DNA of 64,000 nucleotides from positions 1-64,000 of the forward strand of contig NZ_JAEACT010000005.1 of the NCBI RefSeq assembly GCF_021432385.1. Direction: 5' to 3'. Positions 17,459-26,064 of this stretch are shown piece by piece. The notes beneath the pieces were generated by a model. That model saw only the letters and a program-made list of their open reading frames with translations, did not search any database and was not told the DNA's origin. Every line of letters begins with the position of its first letter. Position 1 is the first letter of the stretch. The stretch comes from Clostridium hydrogenum. GTDB lineage: Bacteria; Bacillota; Clostridia; Clostridiales; Clostridiaceae. A program made the position numbers and the translations under genes.

Positions 17459-18064
17459 TTAATTTTGAAGCATTAAAACAATAACACGTGCACATTCATC
17501 TATGAGAATTTCTTTGTCTAAATTTGGATTTATATCAAAGACAAGTTCATCTTCAATATTTTCAATAAGAGAGTACATTAAGAAAGATTGCTCTTTTTCA
17601 TGTTTTAATTCAATTCCTGATGCTTTCAGTTCATTCATAACGGCATTCATAATCTTATCTTTTATGTTTTTAAAAAATTCCATTATATCCTTGTCTGTAT
17701 AAACTAAAGACATAAGTTCATCATGATATTTTTTAGGATAAGCAGTATGAAGTTGTATAAAGATATTAAGAATATTTTTTATGGTAGTAAAAAGATTCTT
17801 ATTTTCTGAAAATTTACTTAACTCATTGATAATTTGTTGTATATAAGTTTCACCATTCTTATAAACACATTCAAGAAGTATGTCTTTTTTATCTTTAAAA
17901 TATGCATAAACAGTTCCTGTTGAAAGCCCAGCTGCTTTTGCTATATCTACAGTTGTCATATCAAAATAGCCCTTTTCTGTAAAAAGACTTTGAGCTGCTG
18001 ATAGAATTCTTTCTTTTTTTTCAATTGAACGTTTCTGTTTAGGTTCACGAATTGCTTTATCCAT
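17459..18064 (-). CDS. TetR family repressor of the adjacent exporter
   Basis: A 201-residue regulator. The N-terminal helix-turn-helix (about 15-60) contains FTEKGYFDMTTVDIAKAAGLSTGTVYAYFKDK, the classic TetR layout; the C-terminal ligand domain is unassigned. It is divergent from the large exporter gene with 263 bp between them, and that gap holds two dyads. It probably represses the exporter and perhaps itself, releasing DNA when a transported compound binds. A clean ribosome site (AGAGGTGAAAAA) precedes the ATG. Confidence 0.88.
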   Translation of the reverse strand: MDKAIREPKQKRSIEKKERILSAAQSLFTEKGYFDMTTVDIAKAAGLSTGTVYAYFKDKKDILLECVYKNGETYIQQIINELSKFSENKNLFTTIKNILNIFIQLHTAYPKKYHDELMSLVYTDKDIMEFFKNIKDKIMNAVMNELKASGIELKHEKEQSFLMYSLIENIEDELVFDINPNLDKEILIDECARVIVLMLQN

Positions 18065-18166
18065 TTTTTCACCTCTAGTAGTTTATATAATTTTTATTAG
18101 TAAAGTCCCATTTATTCAAACAAAAAATCCATATGGTTATGAATTTTATAAGAAGTAAATTAATAT

Positions 18167-18195
18167 TTACTTAAAAGTTTGTTTGTTTAAAGTAA
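18167..18195. promoter_or_regulatory. Dyad near the TetR gene (candidate operator)
   Basis: TTACTTAAAA and TTTAAAGTAA form 10-bp arms with one mismatch around a 9-bp centre, 103 bp upstream of the TetR start. It could be an autoregulatory operator; its sequence differs from the dyad at 18288. Confidence 0.4.
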
Positions 18196-18252
18196 TTTTA
18201 ATACAAGAAAAATAAGTTGTCAATAAAATGTGAAAGTGAATTCATATTTGTA

Positions 18253-18303
18253 TTGACATTTGCAAAAAAGAATCTTATAATATGAATATGAAATGAGTTT
18301 CAT
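18253..18303 (+). promoter_or_regulatory. Exporter promoter with overlapping TetR-type operator
   Basis: TTGACA (18253-18258), 17-bp spacer and TATAAT (18276-18281) form a consensus promoter. A perfect dyad ATGAAA-TGAG-TTTCAT (18288-18303) covers the expected transcription start. This placement suits repression by the divergent TetR protein. Confidence 0.72.
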
Positions 18304-18327
18304 GTTTTTAAAGGGGGGAAAGTAAAA

Positions 18328-21033
18328 ATGAATAGAAAAATGAAATACTTTGGATTTATAGGAATACTTATTGCTGCTTTTCTTGGAGTAATTGATAGCA
18401 CAATTGTCAATATAGCGCTTCCAAGTATAACGGACTATTTTAATGTGAGTTTAAATGATACTAGCTGGATAAGCACAATTTATGCTTTGGCATTGGCTGT
18501 TTTTATGATTACTGCTTCAAAGTTAGCAGATCAATTTGGAAGAAAGAGATTAATGATTATAGGACTTGTGATTTTTGGAGTAAGCTCGGCTCTTTGTGGG
18601 GCTTCTAGTTCACTATTATTTCTTATTATAATGAGATTTATACAGGGTATTGGAGGAGCTATTATTACACCAATAATACTTCCAATGGGAATTGAGATTT
18701 TTGGTAAGGAAAAGATGCAAATAGTAGTCGGATTATCTGGAGCAATAGTTGGTTTAGCAGCAGCAAGTGGACCACCAGTTGGTGGAATCTTAATAAAGTA
18801 TATAAATTGGCAATCAGTTTTCTTTGTTAATGTGCCACTTACTATTATTGCAATTGTCATGGTTTTATTGTTTGTTGAAGAATCTTATGATACTACAGTT
18901 TCTAAAAGTATAGATTGGCTTGGAATGATATTTATAACAATAAGTTTATTTTCGCTTACTTTTGCACTCCTTAAAGGAAGAGATTATGGATGGAGTTCTA
19001 ACATTATAATAGCATTATTAATAAGCTTTGTAGTTTCCTTAGTTATATTTATTGTAGTTGAAAGCAAAGTACAAGAACCTATGGTAGAACTCAAGCTTTT
19101 CAAAGAGCTTACTTTTACGGCTTCTAATATATGCTATATGATAACGGGCTTTGCAATTATGTGTCCTTTACTTCTTTTCAACTATTATCTTCAAAATGTA
19201 CTTGAATATGATACACTAAAAGCTGCGTTTATTATGATAAGTGTTTCATTAACATCTATGTTTGCAACACCAATAGGAAGTATTTTAGGAAAAAAGATTG
19301 GAGCAAGAGTAGTAAATTTTATTGGAATATTAGTAATTGGGCTTGGAATATTTAAGATGTCATATTTAAGCACAGATATGACCAAGGGAACCATGATATT
19401 AGATTTAATTATATGTGGAGTAGGTCTTGGGTTTTCTGTTCAAGCACTTTCCTCATCAGTTAAATATATTCCTAAAGAAAAGAGCGGAATGGGTTCTGGA
19501 ATAATAAATGCAGCTAGGCAAATAGGAAGTTGTATTGGAATTGCACTTCTTGTAAGTATGTTAAATGGAAATGTATCTACAGCTAAAGAAGAGGTGAAAA
19601 ATAATGTAGTTTCTTATGTAAACAAGGATAATGAAATAATAAAACCAGTACGAACTGAACTTATAAAAATAGTAAAGGATAAGTTTAAAAATACAGATAA
19701 TGATTCAGAAAATAAAAATAATACATCTCAAAGTTCAATGGAAAAGTCTATTGAAGAAATAATAAAAAATAATAAGAGTTTATTTTCAAAAAACGCAACC
19801 TTTTATAATAATGATACCTTAAAAAAATTATATGACGGAACAGGTGCCCTTAGGGATGGAACAGCTAAAGTAGCAAATGGTCAATCTACTTTAAATGATG
19901 GAATAAATAAGTTAGATAATGGGCTTGGAACAATTTATGATGGAAGTAATGCTTTGAACTCTGGAATTAATACTTTTAATGAAGGTGCAAGTAAATTAAA
20001 AGCTGGTAGTCAAAAATTAGCAGATGGAAGTGAAGGAATAAATACTTTAGTTAATGGAATAACTTCGATTGATAATGGTTCTCAAAAGCTTATGTCACAG
20101 TTTTCAACAAGCGGTGATTCAAATAATCCAAGCTTATATGATGCAATTACAGCTATTAATGGAGGAACACAAAAGGTTTCTACCGGAGTTAGTGAGTATA
20201 CAACTATCGTGAATAATATGTTATATATGTTAGTAAAAACTAATAATGAATCACCTAAGTTGCTTGAACAATATAAAAATAGTATGAATACATTAATGAT
20301 TAATCTTAAACAAACCTCAGATCAAAACATTAAAGCTAAAGAGCTTCAACAGGTGGATATGCTTTCAAATATGGTGAGCATTTATACAGCGGCAATAGAT
20401 TCTAATAGCGAAGGTGAATTTGAAAGCAAATTAAAAGCTTCTGAAAATGTTGTTTCAATAGGAACAAATCTTAAAAATGGTGCAAATAATCTGCAAAATG
20501 GAATGTCTAAGGTCACAGCACAATTTCAGGATGGGGGAGCCTTTAGAAATGGTGTAATGCAGCTATCACAAGGAATGAATAGACTTTCAGTAGGCTCTAA
20601 GGGACTTTTAAATATTAAAGCTGGAATAGATACTGTTAATTCTTCTATTTCAAAATTAAGTGATGGTTCTGCAAAGTTGTATGATGGATCAACTAAATTA
20701 GAAAAAGGCATATATAACGCTAAAAATGGAAATGATAAGCTTGCGGATGGTTCAAATAAGCTTGTAGCTGCTTCTAGTAAAATAAAGGATGGAACTGAGA
20801 ATATGGTTACAGGTATAGGAATGGCTGGTCAGAAAGAGGCAATACAAAGAGTTATGGATAAAGTTAAAAACGAAAAAAATGATAAGTTATCTGAAGCTTT
20901 TAATAAGACATTTTCTATTGCAGCAATAATAGTAATTATATCTTCTATATTTGGGCTATTCACAGATAAAAAGTTAAAAGTAGAAGAGGAAAAAGAAGAA
21001 TATAATGATGAAAAAGCTTTAAGTAATTTATAA
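18328..21033 (+). CDS. EmrB/QacA-type MFS exporter fused to a YhgE/Pip-like repeat domain
   Basis: A 901-residue membrane protein. Residues 1-420 are a DHA2-type 14-helix drug:proton antiporter (motif DSTIVNIALPSI in helix 1, LADQFGRKRLMI in loop 2-3, SGPPVGG motif C). Normal family members end near 480-520 residues. Here a roughly 400-residue extracytoplasmic insert precedes the final helix (about 860-885). It is built of short repeats of the type LxDGxxxLxxG (LYDGTGALRDGTAK, LYDGSTKLEKGI), as in YhgE/Pip proteins. Such proteins probably move lipophilic compounds and reach through the wall. The divergent TetR gene is its likely repressor. Confidence 0.85.
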   Translation: MNRKMKYFGFIGILIAAFLGVIDSTIVNIALPSITDYFNVSLNDTSWISTIYALALAVFMITASKLADQFGRKRLMIIGLVIFGVSSALCGASSSLLFLIIMRFIQGIGGAIITPIILPMGIEIFGKEKMQIVVGLSGAIVGLAAASGPPVGGILIKYINWQSVFFVNVPLTIIAIVMVLLFVEESYDTTVSKSIDWLGMIFITISLFSLTFALLKGRDYGWSSNIIIALLISFVVSLVIFIVVESKVQEPMVELKLFKELTFTASNICYMITGFAIMCPLLLFNYYLQNVLEYDTLKAAFIMISVSLTSMFATPIGSILGKKIGARVVNFIGILVIGLGIFKMSYLSTDMTKGTMILDLIICGVGLGFSVQALSSSVKYIPKEKSGMGSGIINAARQIGSCIGIALLVSMLNGNVSTAKEEVKNNVVSYVNKDNEIIKPVRTELIKIVKDKFKNTDNDSENKNNTSQSSMEKSIEEIIKNNKSLFSKNATFYNNDTLKKLYDGTGALRDGTAKVANGQSTLNDGINKLDNGLGTIYDGSNALNSGINTFNEGASKLKAGSQKLADGSEGINTLVNGITSIDNGSQKLMSQFSTSGDSNNPSLYDAITAINGGTQKVSTGVSEYTTIVNNMLYMLVKTNNESPKLLEQYKNSMNTLMINLKQTSDQNIKAKELQQVDMLSNMVSIYTAAIDSNSEGEFESKLKASENVVSIGTNLKNGANNLQNGMSKVTAQFQDGGAFRNGVMQLSQGMNRLSVGSKGLLNIKAGIDTVNSSISKLSDGSAKLYDGSTKLEKGIYNAKNGNDKLADGSNKLVAASSKIKDGTENMVTGIGMAGQKEAIQRVMDKVKNEKNDKLSEAFNKTFSIAAIIVIISSIFGLFTDKKLKVEEEKEEYNDEKALSNL

Positions 21034-21186
21034 AAGCTAAATTCAATTGAATTTTTTTGGTATTAGTGATAAACTACTTTATGTATGTAAATGTGAATAT
21101 TTAGTATATTTAATCTTATTACGAAAATATAATATACCACTAAAATTAAGATGGTGTATGCATATAGATGTGGGAGGAGGAATCTA

Positions 21187-21243
21187 TTGAATAATAACTT
21201 CAATAGAGATAAGTATGTTAGATTTAAAAAAGATAAGAACTAA
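21187..21243 (+). CDS. Possible 18-residue leader frame overlapping serS
   Basis: GGGAGGAGGAAT is followed by TTG and an 18-codon frame (MNNNFNRDKYVRFKKDKN) ending at TAA 21241-21243. This overlaps the serS start (21215) in another frame. serS itself has only a weak site, so its translation may depend on ribosomes entering through this frame. Translation is inferred only from the ribosome site. Confidence 0.4.
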   Translation: MNNNFNRDKYVRFKKDKN

Positions 21244-22492
21244 TCCAGAAGAAATAAAAAATGCCCTTTCAAACAGAGGAGAGGATTTTGATGTCTCTGT
21301 AATTGATAGAGTTGTAGAACTTGACGAGAAGAGAAGACAGAATTTAGTTGAAGTTGAAAACTTAAAGAGTAAAAGAAATACGGATTCAGCCCAAATACCA
21401 AAGCTAAAAAAAGCAGGTGAAAATACAGATGCATTAATGGCTGATATGAAAAAACTTTCAGATGATATAAAAAATATAGATGCTGAAGTTTCAAAAATAG
21501 ACGAAGAAATACAGTATATAATGCTTAGAATCCCTAATATACCTCATCCAAGTGTTCCAGAAGGAAAATCAGATGAAGACAACGTTGAGATAAGAAAATG
21601 GGGAGAACCTAGAAAGTTTGATTTTGAATTTAAGGCTCACTGGGATGTTGGAACAGATTTAAATTTACTTGATTTTGAAAGAGCTGGAAAAGTAGCAGGT
21701 TCAAGATTTACTTTTTATAAAGGTCTTGGAGCAAGACTTGAAAGATCTGTAATAAATTTCTTCTTAAATACACATGTTGAAAAGCATGGATACACAGAAG
21801 TGCTTCCTCCATACATGGTAAACAGAGATAGCATGACAGGAACTGGTCAGCTTCCTAAGTTTGAAGAAGATGCTTTTAAAGTAGAAAACAACGGATTTTT
21901 CTTAATACCTACAGCTGAAGTACCAGTTACTAACTTACACAGAGATGAAATGTTAAAAGCTGAAGATTTACCTATAAAATATGCTGCATATAGCGCATGT
22001 TTTAGATCAGAAGCTGGTTCTGCTGGAAGAGATACTAGAGGACTTGTACGTCAACATCAATTTAATAAAGTTGAACTTGTTAAATTTGCAAAACCAGAAG
22101 AATCTTATGAAGAGCTTGAAAAGTTAACTCATGATGCTGAAGAAGTTCTTCAAATGTTAGGCCTTCCATACAGAGTTGTTAGAATATGCAAAGGTGATTT
22201 AGGTTTTACAGCTGCATTAAAGTATGATATAGAAGTTTGGATGCCAAGTTACAATAGATATGTTGAAATATCAAGCTGTAGTAACTTCGAAGATTTCCAA
22301 GCAAGACGTGCAAATATTAAATTTAAGAGAGATCCTAAGTCAAAGCCTGAATTTGTTCATACATTAAATGGGTCTGGAGTTGCTATCGGAAGAACTGTAG
22401 CAGCTATACTTGAAAATTATCAAAATGCAGATGGAAGTGTAACTGTTCCAGAAGTATTAAGACAGTATATGGGAAAAGACTTAATCAAATAA
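21215..22492 (+). CDS. serS: Seryl-tRNA synthetase (standard form)
   Basis: A 425-residue class II synthetase charging tRNA-Ser in the cytoplasm. An N-terminal antiparallel coiled coil (about 30-105) recognises the long variable arm of tRNA-Ser. Motif 2 (FRSEAGSAGRDTRGLVRQHQ) and motif 3 (NGSGVAIGRTVAAILE) match canonical bacterial SerRS. Codon choice and conservation suggest this is the housekeeping copy; the paralogue at 16123 is more divergent. The immediate ribosome site is weak, and the strong one upstream belongs to an overlapping short frame. No T-box is visible in front. Confidence 0.95.
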   Translation: MLDLKKIRTNPEEIKNALSNRGEDFDVSVIDRVVELDEKRRQNLVEVENLKSKRNTDSAQIPKLKKAGENTDALMADMKKLSDDIKNIDAEVSKIDEEIQYIMLRIPNIPHPSVPEGKSDEDNVEIRKWGEPRKFDFEFKAHWDVGTDLNLLDFERAGKVAGSRFTFYKGLGARLERSVINFFLNTHVEKHGYTEVLPPYMVNRDSMTGTGQLPKFEEDAFKVENNGFFLIPTAEVPVTNLHRDEMLKAEDLPIKYAAYSACFRSEAGSAGRDTRGLVRQHQFNKVELVKFAKPEESYEELEKLTHDAEEVLQMLGLPYRVVRICKGDLGFTAALKYDIEVWMPSYNRYVEISSCSNFEDFQARRANIKFKRDPKSKPEFVHTLNGSGVAIGRTVAAILENYQNADGSVTVPEVLRQYMGKDLIK

Positions 22493-22502
22493 ATCTAATA
22501 TT

Positions 22503-22713
22503 CAGAGTACGGAGTACAGAGTACAAAGTACAGTGAAGGATGATTTTCTTCCGCTTTGCTACAGAAAATCTTAAAACTTATTTTCTATTGCTTACGCAAT
22601 CGTGGCATTAATGTTGTTCAGCGAAGCTGACAACATTTAAGTTTAAGATTTACCTGACGAAAGGAAGGCAAATCAACCTTCGTTGTACTCTGTCATCTGT
22701 ACTCTGTACTCTG
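22503..22713 (-). repeat. Heptamer-bounded repeat, copy 4 (intact, CAGAGTA type)
   Basis: Left edge: CAGAGTA, CGGAGTA, CAGAGTA, CAAAGTA, then CAGTGAAGGATGATTT. Right edge: ACCTTCGTTG, TACTCTG, TCATCTG, TACTCTG, TACTCTG. The core orientation matches copy 3. Beyond the right edge, AGTTCGCAATAATTTTA and TTTTTGTGTGACAG resemble, inverted, the flank left of copy 2 (10304-10346), so flanking DNA is also shared between these two copies. Confidence 0.9.
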
Positions 22714-22783
22714 ATTTAGTTAGTTCGCAATAATTTTAGATTGTTATTAAGTATTTTTTTGTGTGACAGTTTCCTTTTTATAA

Positions 22784-23500
22784 TTACTTTTTTAGAAGTG
22801 TCTTTAAAATTTTAGTTACGTCACCATCCCAAATAGCATAATTGCTTTCTACCTTAGTGACTTTTCTAGATTGATTACTGTGAATATAAAGGCAATCTAA
22901 GGAAGCCTTTTTGGCACCTTCAATATCACATAGATGATCATTTCCAATAAAAATAGATTCCTCTTTGTTTAATTCTTCTGTTTCAATAAGATAATTAAAA
23001 AAGGCTGTATCTGGCTTGCAAATTTCTATATCAGAAGAACTATATAAGCCATCAAAATAATCATGTATTCCTAAGTATTTTAGTTCAGGAACTGTAAATT
23101 CTCGTTGACCATTTGATAGCATGTATATCTTTTTGTTATTAGCTTTCAATTCCTCTAGGAGTGATTTAACTCCAGGATAAAGCCCTATGTATTCTGTTGA
23201 TAATCCTCTGAATAGTCTTAAGGAGTAACTTATTAAGTGATTGTCAGCATGAACTCCTTTAGATTCATATAATTTTCTAAAAACTGATGAAAGTTTTATA
23301 TCAGGATACTTTGTTTTTGTATTTTCTCCAAGTTTAGTTTCAACTTCTTGTAGATAGGCTTTTTTTAGTTCATTAGTTTTATAGTTGGCACCGTTGTAAC
23401 TATAAAATAATGAAAGCTTTTTCCATACATTGCGCTTGTTTTCGTTAGTATGGATATTTACTAAGGTTCCATATAAATCGAATATAAAATTTTTGTACAT
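22784..23500 (-). CDS. HAD-superfamily hydrolase (YjjG-like)
   Basis: A 238-residue cytoplasmic phosphatase-like protein. Haloacid dehalogenase motif I is FIFDLYGTLVN (nucleophile Asp near 7), motif II LSNGQRE, motif III lysine in EICKPD, and motif IV IGNDHLCDIEGA. The helical cap between motifs I and II fits subclass I enzymes such as pyrimidine-nucleotide or phosphoglycolate phosphatases; the substrate is not assignable. The start at 23500 is chosen because AAGGAGGA is directly upstream; a longer upstream in-frame stretch has no conserved motif and no ribosome site. Repeat copy 4 lies just past its stop. Confidence 0.85.
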   Translation of the reverse strand: MYKNFIFDLYGTLVNIHTNENKRNVWKKLSLFYSYNGANYKTNELKKAYLQEVETKLGENTKTKYPDIKLSSVFRKLYESKGVHADNHLISYSLRLFRGLSTEYIGLYPGVKSLLEELKANNKKIYMLSNGQREFTVPELKYLGIHDYFDGLYSSSDIEICKPDTAFFNYLIETEELNKEESIFIGNDHLCDIEGAKKASLDCLYIHSNQSRKVTKVESNYAIWDGDVTKILKTLLKK

Positions 23501-23705
23501 ATAAAAATCCTCCTTGCACTTTAGTATATATATGAATAATAACACAATTGGATTTTTTATGGAATAAATTGCGAACAAAGGTGTAGTGCAAAACCAAATA
23601 ACAAGGGACAGGTACATTAAAAATAATGTGGCCTACGAGTATCTCGAAATCTTAAATAAAATTAATAAACCTAAGTGGCAAATTTTCCGATAAAATAGTT
23701 CATTA

Positions 23706-23734
23706 AAAAAATTATTATAAATAAAAAAATATGT
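23706..23734 (+). repeat. 29-bp direct repeat, left copy (IS target duplication)
   Basis: An AT-rich 29-bp string (AAAAAATTATTATAAATAAA then AAAATATGT) is repeated exactly at 25379-25407, on the other side of the transposase-bearing segment. IS1202-group elements are known for unusually long target duplications of about 27 bp. Confidence 0.85.
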
Positions 23735-25378
23735 GTCAAGCATTTTTGAAAATGTCCTAAAAAGTTTTAATTATTAGCACCAGTTTTTGCTGGTGCTTTA
23801 TTAATGGTCTGACTCTATTTTAAGGTATGGCAAATAAACCTTAAAAATCTTCGATTTTTAAGAAAATAGATTTATAAATTTATGCTATGCTTTCCTTTTG
23901 CCTATGAGCTTGCTTACTACAATACTGTTCAAATGAAGCCTGCTTCCAAGGATGACTCATAGGTGGTATGTAGCGTTTCTTTGGAACTTTTGTAGTTTGT
24001 GCAAGATCAAAGTTCTTTGACGAGGGAACATGATCTGGAAGCAATTCAAGGGCATAAATTTTTTCGTTAACAGAAAATAATAATTCATTGTTAAACGCAT
24101 TTATAACTAATCCGGAGGTTCCCTTATGATAATATACAGGGTGTCCATTAGTATCTACAGGAAGATAATATCTTTTATTGTATTTTACACAACTTCCGCT
24201 GTCTATTTTCCTACCAGCAAGCACAGCAAGAGTTAAATTGATTTTTTCAATATTGGGTTGCGTTTCAAACACAGATTTGATATTATCAACAGGTAAAGCA
24301 AATCGAGCATTGAATTTTTTTATGTAGGAGTTTAAAAATTCATTTGCTTGCTCAATTGTGCTTATACCAGATAAACGCAGTTCTATAGGGAGCCGCGATT
24401 GTAGAGTTTCAAACATGCGTTCCACACGTCCTTTTGCTTGTGGAACGCTACTGGTTTTTATTTCAATTCCTAATTGCTTACATGCGTAACCAAATTGAGT
24501 AAATGTGTCATCTTCTATTGAAGATGACTTTTTCATTTTGTATTCGAAAACAGTACGTTTATCAGTGTAAAACATATAAGGAATGCCATAAGTAGTTAAT
24601 ATCTGATAAAGCACATGATAATAGCCATTAAGGGTTTCTTGATTATCAAAATAAGCACCTACAATTGATCCAGTAGCATCATCCACAGCTATATGAAGCT
24701 GTGTTTTATTTTCACCAAACCAAAGATGAACAGAAGCATCCATTTGAAGCATTTCACCAAAATAAGCACATCTAGGACGTCTAGGATGAGCATCTTCTAT
24801 ATCAAGGATAGTATTTTGAATGGTAGTGGCTTCTTTTTTTGATTTAGTATCTTTTTGTAAGTCTCTAAGCTTGTTACACAAAGCTTTTTTAGAAGAACGC
24901 TTTGCCTTAGGGGATAGGATGAATTCCTGTAAAAGGATAGAACGTATAGTTGTTGCTGAGACTTTTATTTCTTCCCTTTCTTCTAAGAGCTCAGAAAAAT
25001 GTGTTAGATTTGCATCTTCATATTTTGTTTTGTATAAATCTATAATATCTTTTTTTACTGAATCATCTATAGTATGAGATGGCTTTTTTCCACAATTGCC
25101 ATGAACAAAAAAAGCTTTTCCTTTTTCTTTATACCCATTAATCATTCTGTTGATATGTCTAACAGTGCACCCTAACTCAATTGCTGCTCTCTGCTTGCTA
25201 CCGTTACTATCTATTAACTTCTTAATAACTTTATATTTTAATTCTTCATTCATTTTTAAATACACCTTTCTCATTATGTCCTCCTCATTTCTAGCAATGA
25301 GGTTTATTATACTATAAATTTTATTTTTTGGGACATAATCAAATGTGGTACACTAAGACATTATCACTTTTCAATCAT
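23735..25378 (-). mobile_element. IS1202-like (ISNCY) insertion sequence
   Basis: A 1644-bp element bounded by exact 29-bp direct repeats and containing one complete transposase gene. The ends are only loosely inverted: TGAAAATGTCCTA inside the left end matches TGATAATGTCTTA inverted inside the right end. The left non-coding end is 145 bp and the right about 104 bp. The intact transposase and perfect duplications suggest a recent insertion. The right end lies immediately before the -35 box of the tRNA-Ser promoter. Confidence 0.85.
23880..25274 (-). CDS. IS1202/ISNCY-type DDE transposase
   Basis: A 464-residue transposase. The N-terminal helix-turn-helix region (about 10-55, KQRAAIELGCTVRHINRMI) binds the ends. 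The integrase core has an apparent DDE triad: Asp179 in LQMDAS, Asp238 in FYTDKR and Glu285 in GRVERMFE. The C-terminal domain contains RYIPPMSHPWK typical of this group. GAGGAGG precedes the ATG. No frameshift or internal stop is visible, so the enzyme may be active. Confidence 0.9.
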   Translation of the reverse strand: MRKVYLKMNEELKYKVIKKLIDSNGSKQRAAIELGCTVRHINRMINGYKEKGKAFFVHGNCGKKPSHTIDDSVKKDIIDLYKTKYEDANLTHFSELLEEREEIKVSATTIRSILLQEFILSPKAKRSSKKALCNKLRDLQKDTKSKKEATTIQNTILDIEDAHPRRPRCAYFGEMLQMDASVHLWFGENKTQLHIAVDDATGSIVGAYFDNQETLNGYYHVLYQILTTYGIPYMFYTDKRTVFEYKMKKSSSIEDDTFTQFGYACKQLGIEIKTSSVPQAKGRVERMFETLQSRLPIELRLSGISTIEQANEFLNSYIKKFNARFALPVDNIKSVFETQPNIEKINLTLAVLAGRKIDSGSCVKYNKRYYLPVDTNGHPVYYHKGTSGLVINAFNNELLFSVNEKIYALELLPDHVPSSKNFDLAQTTKVPKKRYIPPMSHPWKQASFEQYCSKQAHRQKESIA

Positions 25379-25407
25379 AAAAAATTATTATAAATAAAAA
25401 AATATGT
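25379..25407 (+). repeat. 29-bp direct repeat, right copy (IS target duplication)
   Basis: Exact copy of 23706-23734. Its last base is the first T of the tRNA-Ser -35 box TTGACA, so the insertion spared the promoter. Confidence 0.85.
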
Positions 25408-25435
25408 TGACAATGTTCTTAAATAATGATACAAT
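25407..25435 (+). promoter_or_regulatory. Promoter of first tRNA-Ser pair
   Basis: TTGACA (25407-25412), 17-bp spacer and TACAAT (25430-25435), 12 bp before the tRNA. Confidence 0.8.
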
Positions 25436-25447
25436 ATAATCTGTCGT

Positions 25448-25538
25448 GGAAAGATGGTCGAGTTGGTTTAAGGCACCGGTCTTGAAAACCGGCGTGCGGG
25501 CGACCGCACCTAGGGTTCGAATCCCTATCTTTCCGCCA
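25448..25538 (+). tRNA. tRNA-Ser (UGA), copy 1
   Basis: Acceptor GGAAAGA paired with TCTTTCC, anticodon loop CTTGAAA (UGA), a long variable arm (GTGCGGGCGACCGCAC) as in class II tRNAs, discriminator G, and encoded CCA. Confidence 0.95.
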
Positions 25539-25574
25539 TATTTTTATATTATTTATTATAAAAGTAGAGCACAT

Positions 25575-25665
25575 GGAGAAGTACTCAAGTGGTTGAAGAG
25601 GTGCCCTTGCTAAGGGTATAGGTCGGGTAACCGGCGCGAGGGTTCGAACCCCTCCTTCTCCGCCA
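25575..25665 (+). tRNA. tRNA-Ser (GCU), copy 1
   Basis: Acceptor GGAGAAG paired with CTTCTCC, anticodon loop TTGCTAA (GCU), a long variable arm with GGTCGGGTAACCGGC, discriminator G and encoded CCA. It lies 36 bp after tRNA-Ser (UGA). Confidence 0.95.
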
Positions 25666-25666
25666 A

Positions 25667-25698
25667 AATAGCTGTTAATGTAACAGCTATTTTTTTTA
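25667..25698 (+). terminator. Terminator after first tRNA-Ser pair
   Basis: AAATAGCTGTTA pairs with TAACAGCTATTT around a 2-nt centre, then a T run. Confidence 0.9.
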
Positions 25699-25799
25699 TG
25701 TTTGTTTTTTGAATATTACTGGCATTTTATCATTCTCATTTCTTCAATAGGTTCACTAAGCTTTAATATCTTTTTTATAAAAAAATTTTTATAAATATA

Positions 25800-25828
25800 T
25801 TGACAGTTAGTTTTATTACTGATATAAT
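25800..25828 (+). promoter_or_regulatory. Promoter of second tRNA-Ser pair
   Basis: TTGACA (25800-25805), 17-bp spacer, TATAAT (25823-25828). It is not a copy of the first pair's promoter, so the second pair has an independent transcription signal. Confidence 0.8.
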
Positions 25829-25845
25829 TTTATTGTTGTTTACGT

Positions 25846-25936
25846 GGAAAGATGGTCGAGTTGGTTTAAGGCACCGGTCTTGAAAACCGGCGTGCGGGCG
25901 ACCGCACCTAGGGTTCGAATCCCTATCTTTCCGCCA
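25846..25936 (+). tRNA. tRNA-Ser (UGA), copy 2
   Basis: Identical over its 91 nt to the tRNA at 25448-25538. Confidence 0.95.
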
Positions 25937-25972
25937 TATTTTTATATATTTAATTATAAAAGTAGAGCACAT

Positions 25973-26063
25973 GGAGAAGTACTCAAGTGGTTGAAGAGGT
26001 GCCCTTGCTAAGGGTATAGGTCGGGTAACCGGCGCGAGGGTTCGAACCCCTCCTTCTCCGCCA
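25973..26063 (+). tRNA. tRNA-Ser (GCU), copy 2
   Basis: Identical over its 91 nt to the tRNA at 25575-25665, at the same distance from its UGA partner. Confidence 0.95.
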
Positions 26064-26064
26064 T

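Larger units (their letters stand above)
25448..26063 (+). repeat. Tandem duplication of the tRNA-Ser pair
   Basis: The units start at 25448 and 25846 (offset 398 bp). Both tRNAs and the 36-bp spacer are nearly identical, whereas the promoters and terminators differ. The duplication therefore covers only the tRNA cassette, or flanks have diverged while the tRNAs stayed uniform. Confidence 0.88.
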
